Below, piece by piece: positions 7,433 to 11,415 of a stretch of 11,415 nucleotides of DNA. Source of the DNA: Pseudoselenomonas ruminantium. Lineage in GTDB: Bacteria > Bacillota > Negativicutes > Selenomonadales > Selenomonadaceae. A program made the position numbers and the translations under genes. The stretch is from contig DJYL01000227.1 of NCBI GenBank assembly GCA_002448495.1, positions 1 to 11,415 of the forward strand. Direction: 5' to 3'. The notes beneath the pieces are model-generated. The model did no database searches. It was given only the letters and a program-made list of their open reading frames with translations, and had not been told where the DNA came from. Positions within the stretch are counted from its first letter, which is position 1. Each line of letters starts with the position of its first letter.

Positions 7433-8188
7433 TTACTTGCTGGCTATGATGGCAAACAGCGGGAGGGTGTCAAAATGCATATCTTTGTCGGTGCGGACTT
7501 GGGAAGAGATGTCTTCTTCTACGGTTACCTGCATACCAAAATCGCGCAGGAAGCGGGCATCCCACTGCGGGCGGCGATGTGTACTGATACGCAGTTCGTC
7601 TTTTATGTCATTGCACTCTGTAACCAACTCCTGCCGGATGTTGGCGTGGACATCGGCCTGATCTTCCTTACGGGAGAAGGTTATAAGGCCATAATCGGAA
7701 TCAAAATTTAGGAGCATACCGCCGTTTTTCAGCACCCGATGCCATTCACGATAAGCCTGCATCACATCAGGAAGCGTCCATGTGAGGTTGCGGCTGATGA
7801 CCACATCGAAAGTTTCATCAGCAAAATCCAAATCCTGCGCATTCATCTTGCAAAAATCCGCAGAACACCCCGCCGCCAAAACATTCTGCTTTGCCTGATG
7901 CAGCATATCCCCGGACATGTCAATGCCAGTCACCTTATGCCCCATTCTGGACAGTAAAATGGCAAAGAAACCTGCTCCTGTTCCAATATCGAGAGCCCTT
8001 AAAGTCTTGCCCACAGGCAGCTTCTCTTGCAAATACGCCTGCCATGCAGCAGCACACGGACCGCTTAATTCCTTCTGGCGCAGCCTGCTGAAATCACGAC
8101 TGCGTTCATCCCAATAAGCTTCTATCTTTGCATCCAGCTGCTGTGCCTGCTCATAAGCAGACAGCCGGCATTGTACATTGTTTTTCAT
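7433..8188 (-). CDS. Class I SAM-dependent methyltransferase
   Basis: This 251-residue cytoplasmic protein has a Rossmann-type methyltransferase domain. Motif I is LDIGTGAGF at 66-74, which binds S-adenosylmethionine. The acidic residue after strand 2 is Asp90 in VTGIDMS. NAQDLDFADETFDVVISRNL at 116-135 covers the strand-4 region, followed by TWTLPD and REWHRVLKNGG (147-157), the usual post-motif region. It has no signal peptide or membrane segment. The methyl acceptor (small molecule, RNA or protein) cannot be told from sequence. The start is ATG 8188, not the adjacent TTG at 8191, because AGGTGA then lies 6 bases upstream. It is convergent with the CNNM gene and separated from the carboxypeptidase by a terminator, so it is probably monocistronic. 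No clear promoter was read. Confidence 0.88.
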   Translation of the reverse strand: MKNNVQCRLSAYEQAQQLDAKIEAYWDERSRDFSRLRQKELSGPCAAAWQAYLQEKLPVGKTLRALDIGTGAGFFAILLSRMGHKVTGIDMSGDMLHQAKQNVLAAGCSADFCKMNAQDLDFADETFDVVISRNLTWTLPDVMQAYREWHRVLKNGGMLLNFDSDYGLITFSRKEDQADVHANIRQELVTECNDIKDELRISTHRRPQWDARFLRDFGMQVTVEEDISSQVRTDKDMHFDTLPLFAIIASK

Positions 8189-8194
8189 CAAGTT

Positions 8195-8200
8195 TCACCT
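8195..8200 (-). promoter_or_regulatory. Ribosome binding site of the methyltransferase
   Basis: The reverse strand reads AGGTGA, 6 bases before ATG 8188 and only 3 before TTG 8191. This spacing favours the ATG. Confidence 0.65.
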
Positions 8201-8241
8201 GTCTCATACATAATCTATTCATAGTTTATCCCTTTTGAGAC

Positions 8242-8296
8242 AAAATTTTAAGCCCCCCAGGGGGTTCAAAAATCCCGTGGACGGCTTAAATTTTTT
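8242..8296 (-). terminator. Terminator between the carboxypeptidase and methyltransferase genes
   Basis: The arms AAAATTTTAAGCC (8242-8254) and GGCTTAAATTTTT (8283-8295) pair at 12 of 13 positions around a 28-base loop that itself contains a C-run/G-run pair (CCCCCAGGGGG). It begins 7 bases after the carboxypeptidase stop, so on the reverse strand it fits as that gene's terminator. The arm ends in AAAATTTT, so the T tract is short, and the hairpin may act in both directions. Confidence 0.7.
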
Positions 8297-8302
8297 CAGT
8301 TC

Positions 8303-9457
8303 TTATAGACGTTCAATCAACCATGAAAAAGTATTGACCAGCCATGAGCCCACGCTAAAGCCGCTGCTTACCCCTTCAGACAGCAGCGGCACCTGCGCCA
8401 CTTTTTGACCGTTATACATTACGTCAATCTGTCCTACCTGAGCTCCTGCCTTCAATGGTGCGGATACGACCTTAGGCACATCATAAGCCAGAGAATACCT
8501 GCTTTTGTCTTCACCGTTAATCAGCGGATATTCGATATCCCGTGCCGGGTACAGTTGGGCAGATGCCTGTACACCATTTGCCACCCAAACCTTGCGCTGA
8601 GTTCTCTCCTTGGAAAGTGCCCTGGTCATCTTCACATGTTCAAAACCATAATCCAAGAGCTTTTCCGCATCCTTGAAACGATCCTTAGCCGTTGGCGTTT
8701 TCATCACAATCACGATAAGTTCCACACCATTGCGCTTGGCTCCTGCGGCCAGACAGCCTCCTGCGGCATTTGTCCAACCGGTCTTTATGCCGGTCATCCC
8801 TTCGTATTTTCCCAAAAGCTCATTGGTGTTTTGTGCCTTATAAAACTTTGTCCTGGGTGCCTCCCAGCGAATTATGCTTTCCTTCTGACAGACAATATCC
8901 CGAAACTGCGGATTTTCCATGGCATACCGAGCCAGCTTTGCCATGTCTCTGGCCGTAGAATAATGCTCCGCATGAGTAAGCCCATTGGGATTAACAAAGT
9001 GTGTATCCTTCATCCCCAGCTTTTCTGCCTTATCATTCATCAATCCGGCAAAGGCAGAAACACTGCCTGCCATCGCTTCGCCTAAGGCCACTGCCGCCCC
9101 ATTATCCGATTCCAGCAGCATGCCGGTAACCAGCTCATCCGCCCGGATTCTTTCTCCTGCCAACACGCCCAAGGGTGACGATTCCGTGAAAGCGGCCTCC
9201 GGTGACATGGTAACTTCAGAACGTAAATTCATCTGTTCCAGAGCCAATATTCCGGTCATCATCTTAGTCATACTGGCGGGGTAATGCCGCTCATCAGCAT
9301 TTTTTTCCCAAACCACACGCCCCGTAGAAGCTTCTATGATAATTGCTGCCTGTGCCGTAATCTCCGGTTCTCCGCCTTCACCCGCCGCTATTGGCAATTG
9401 TATAATAAGCAAACAGGCCACCATGAGCAGAGACGCTATTTTATGCCAGATTTTCAC
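8303..9457 (-). CDS. D-alanyl-D-alanine carboxypeptidase, low-molecular-weight penicillin-binding protein (DacF/DacA type)
   Basis: This 384-residue exported serine peptidase removes the terminal D-alanine from peptidoglycan stem pentapeptides, limiting cross-linking. Residues 1-25 form a signal peptide (MKIWHK, then a hydrophobic stretch ending near AAG). The peptidase S11 domain carries all three catalytic motifs: SMTK at 62-65 (Ser62 nucleophile, Lys65), SDN at 117-119, and KTG at 225-227. A beta-rich PBP5-type C-terminal domain (about 275-365) follows. The last residues (SWLVNTFSWLIERL, 371-384) look like the amphipathic helix that anchors these enzymes to the outer face of the membrane. 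The start is GTG 9457. An upstream ATG in another frame meets a stop at once, and GAGGGAG is correctly spaced. It lies downstream of groEL but behind a strong terminator, so it is a separate unit. Confidence 0.95.
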   Translation of the reverse strand: MKIWHKIASLLMVACLLIIQLPIAAGEGGEPEITAQAAIIIEASTGRVVWEKNADERHYPASMTKMMTGILALEQMNLRSEVTMSPEAAFTESSPLGVLAGERIRADELVTGMLLESDNGAAVALGEAMAGSVSAFAGLMNDKAEKLGMKDTHFVNPNGLTHAEHYSTARDMAKLARYAMENPQFRDIVCQKESIIRWEAPRTKFYKAQNTNELLGKYEGMTGIKTGWTNAAGGCLAAGAKRNGVELIVIVMKTPTAKDRFKDAEKLLDYGFEHVKMTRALSKERTQRKVWVANGVQASAQLYPARDIEYPLINGEDKSRYSLAYDVPKVVSAPLKAGAQVGQIDVMYNGQKVAQVPLLSEGVSSGFSVGSWLVNTFSWLIERL

Positions 9458-9465
9458 TGTAACTA

Positions 9466-9473
9466 TCTCCCTC
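9466..9473 (-). promoter_or_regulatory. Ribosome binding site supporting a GTG start
   Basis: The reverse strand reads GAGGGAGA, 8 bases before GTG 9457. The ATG a little upstream (9477) runs into TAG after four codons in its own frame. Confidence 0.75.
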
Positions 9474-9478
9474 GCATC

Positions 9479-9517
9479 AAAAAAATAAATAAGGCTCTCC
9501 TTTAGGAAAGCCCTATT
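9479..9517 (-). terminator. Terminator-like hairpin in the carboxypeptidase leader
   Basis: On the reverse strand, AATAGGGCTTTCC (9517-9505) pairs with GGAGAGCCTTATT (9500-9488): 13 pairs, two of them G-T, around a TAAA loop. TATTTTTTTG follows, with seven T at 9485-9479. This has the form of an intrinsic terminator. It lies after the groEL terminator and just before the carboxypeptidase ribosome site, so it is either a second stop for groEL read-through or an attenuator or stabilising structure in the carboxypeptidase leader. Confidence 0.65.
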
Positions 9518-9545
9518 AGTATACCACGTTATTGACTTCTGTGCA
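9518..9545 (-). promoter_or_regulatory. Predicted promoter of the carboxypeptidase gene
   Basis: On the reverse strand, TGCACA (9545-9540) and TATACT (9523-9518) are 16 bases apart, with TGG directly before TATACT as an extended -10. The -10 is strong and the -35 is mediocre (four of six). The predicted start of transcription would fall in the first arm of the adjoining hairpin. Confidence 0.45.
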
Positions 9546-9565
9546 TGAAATTTTACCCAATTTAG

Positions 9566-9593
9566 AAAAAGCCTCCCCCCGCAGGGGAAGGCC
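9566..9593 (-). terminator. Intrinsic terminator of the groES-groEL operon
   Basis: On the reverse strand, GCCTTCCCC (9593-9585) pairs with GGGGGAGGC (9579-9571-side arm) in nine pairs, one G-T, around a 4-5 base TGCG loop, followed directly by TTTTT at 9570-9566. It begins 22 bases after the groEL stop. This is a textbook rho-independent terminator. Confidence 0.9.
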
Positions 9594-9615
9594 TATATGC
9601 TTTATGGAGACGGAA

Positions 9616-11244
<1,629 letters not shown>

Positions 11245-11271
11245 TTATATTACCTCCAGAAAATACTTTAA

Positions 11272-11415
11272 TTAGAGAATTGCCAGAATATCGCTTTCGC
11301 GGACAATCAGGTATTCCTTATCGTCAACTTTAACTTCGGAACCGGAGTACTTGGAGAAAACAACCGTGTCGCCAGCTTTTACTTCCATAGCAGCGCGCTC
11401 ACCGTTTTCCAGAAG
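11272..11415 (-). CDS. groES: Co-chaperonin GroES, partial (C-terminal 47 residues)
   Basis: The reverse strand carries an open frame that enters from the right edge and ends at TAA 11274-11272. It reads [20 protein letters not shown] at the visible start, then [10 protein letters not shown] and the family's C-terminal end [13 protein letters not shown]. GroES forms the seven-subunit lid that closes the GroEL cavity. The mobile loop that contacts GroEL lies in the missing N-terminal half. The order groES-groEL with a 27-base gap is the usual one. The entry is partial only because the window ends. Confidence 0.97.
   Translation of the reverse strand, partial: LLENGERAAMEVKAGDTVVFSKYSGSEVKVDDKEYLIVRESDILAIL

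Noticed and set aside
7263..7711. Two overlapping plus-strand frames of about 130 codons across the CNNM terminator and the methyltransferase tail
   Set aside because: Both run through the terminator hairpin and then antisense to the well-supported methyltransferase. The translations are low-complexity shadows.
8405..9085. A 226-codon plus-strand frame antisense to the carboxypeptidase
   Set aside because: The minus strand encodes a complete S11 peptidase with all three catalytic motifs. The plus-strand translation is rich in Cys and His in a pattern typical of reverse-frame shadows.
9532..9560. TTGACT at 9532-9537 as a plus-strand -35 element
   Set aside because: No acceptable -10 lies 16-18 bases downstream, and there is no plus-strand gene there.

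Overview
The window is ordinary, well-conserved chromosome. I found no convincing new biological system in it. It most likely comes from a Gram-positive-lineage anaerobe or microaerobe. My best guess is a member of the Negativicutes (Selenomonas, Mitsuokella or Megamonas type). The reasons are the strong GGAGG-type ribosome binding sites throughout, balanced base composition, a GroEL that reads like those of that group, and a complete cytochrome bd operon with no other respiratory genes in view. The taxonomic placement is inference from memory of the families, not from a search.

Layout, left to right. Positions 1-80 hold the first 26 codons of an unrecognised gene on the minus strand. It is divergent from the cyd cluster across about 165 bases that must carry both promoters, although no clear promoter could be read there. 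Positions 245-5861 hold a tight plus-strand operon, cydA-cydB-cydD-cydC. It encodes the two main subunits of cytochrome bd quinol oxidase and the two halves of the CydDC ABC transporter needed to assemble it. cydA/cydB overlap by 1 base, cydD/cydC overlap by 7 bases, and cydB/cydD are 21 bases apart. A readable promoter (TTGGTT, 17 bases, TAGAAT with an extended -10) then drives a CNNM/CorC-family membrane protein (5927-7243). That gene ends at a large imperfect hairpin followed by a T run.

From there everything is on the minus strand. Read in the direction of transcription, from the right edge, there is the 3' part of groES, then groEL (11244-9616), a very good intrinsic terminator, then a D-alanyl-D-alanine carboxypeptidase (9457-8303), a second terminator, and a class I SAM-dependent methyltransferase (8188-7433). 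The methyltransferase converges on the CNNM gene.

The cyd operon is the one multi-gene functional unit seen whole: CydDC supplies the conditions for bd heme assembly, and CydAB reduces oxygen to water while oxidising quinol. groES-groEL form the chaperonin operon. The carboxypeptidase trims peptidoglycan stem peptides outside the membrane. No mobile element, CRISPR array, tRNA, rRNA or integration site was seen. The points most worth a second look are regulatory: a terminator-like hairpin lying between a predicted promoter and the carboxypeptidase start, and the 25-base-pair hairpin with a nested palindrome after the CNNM gene.
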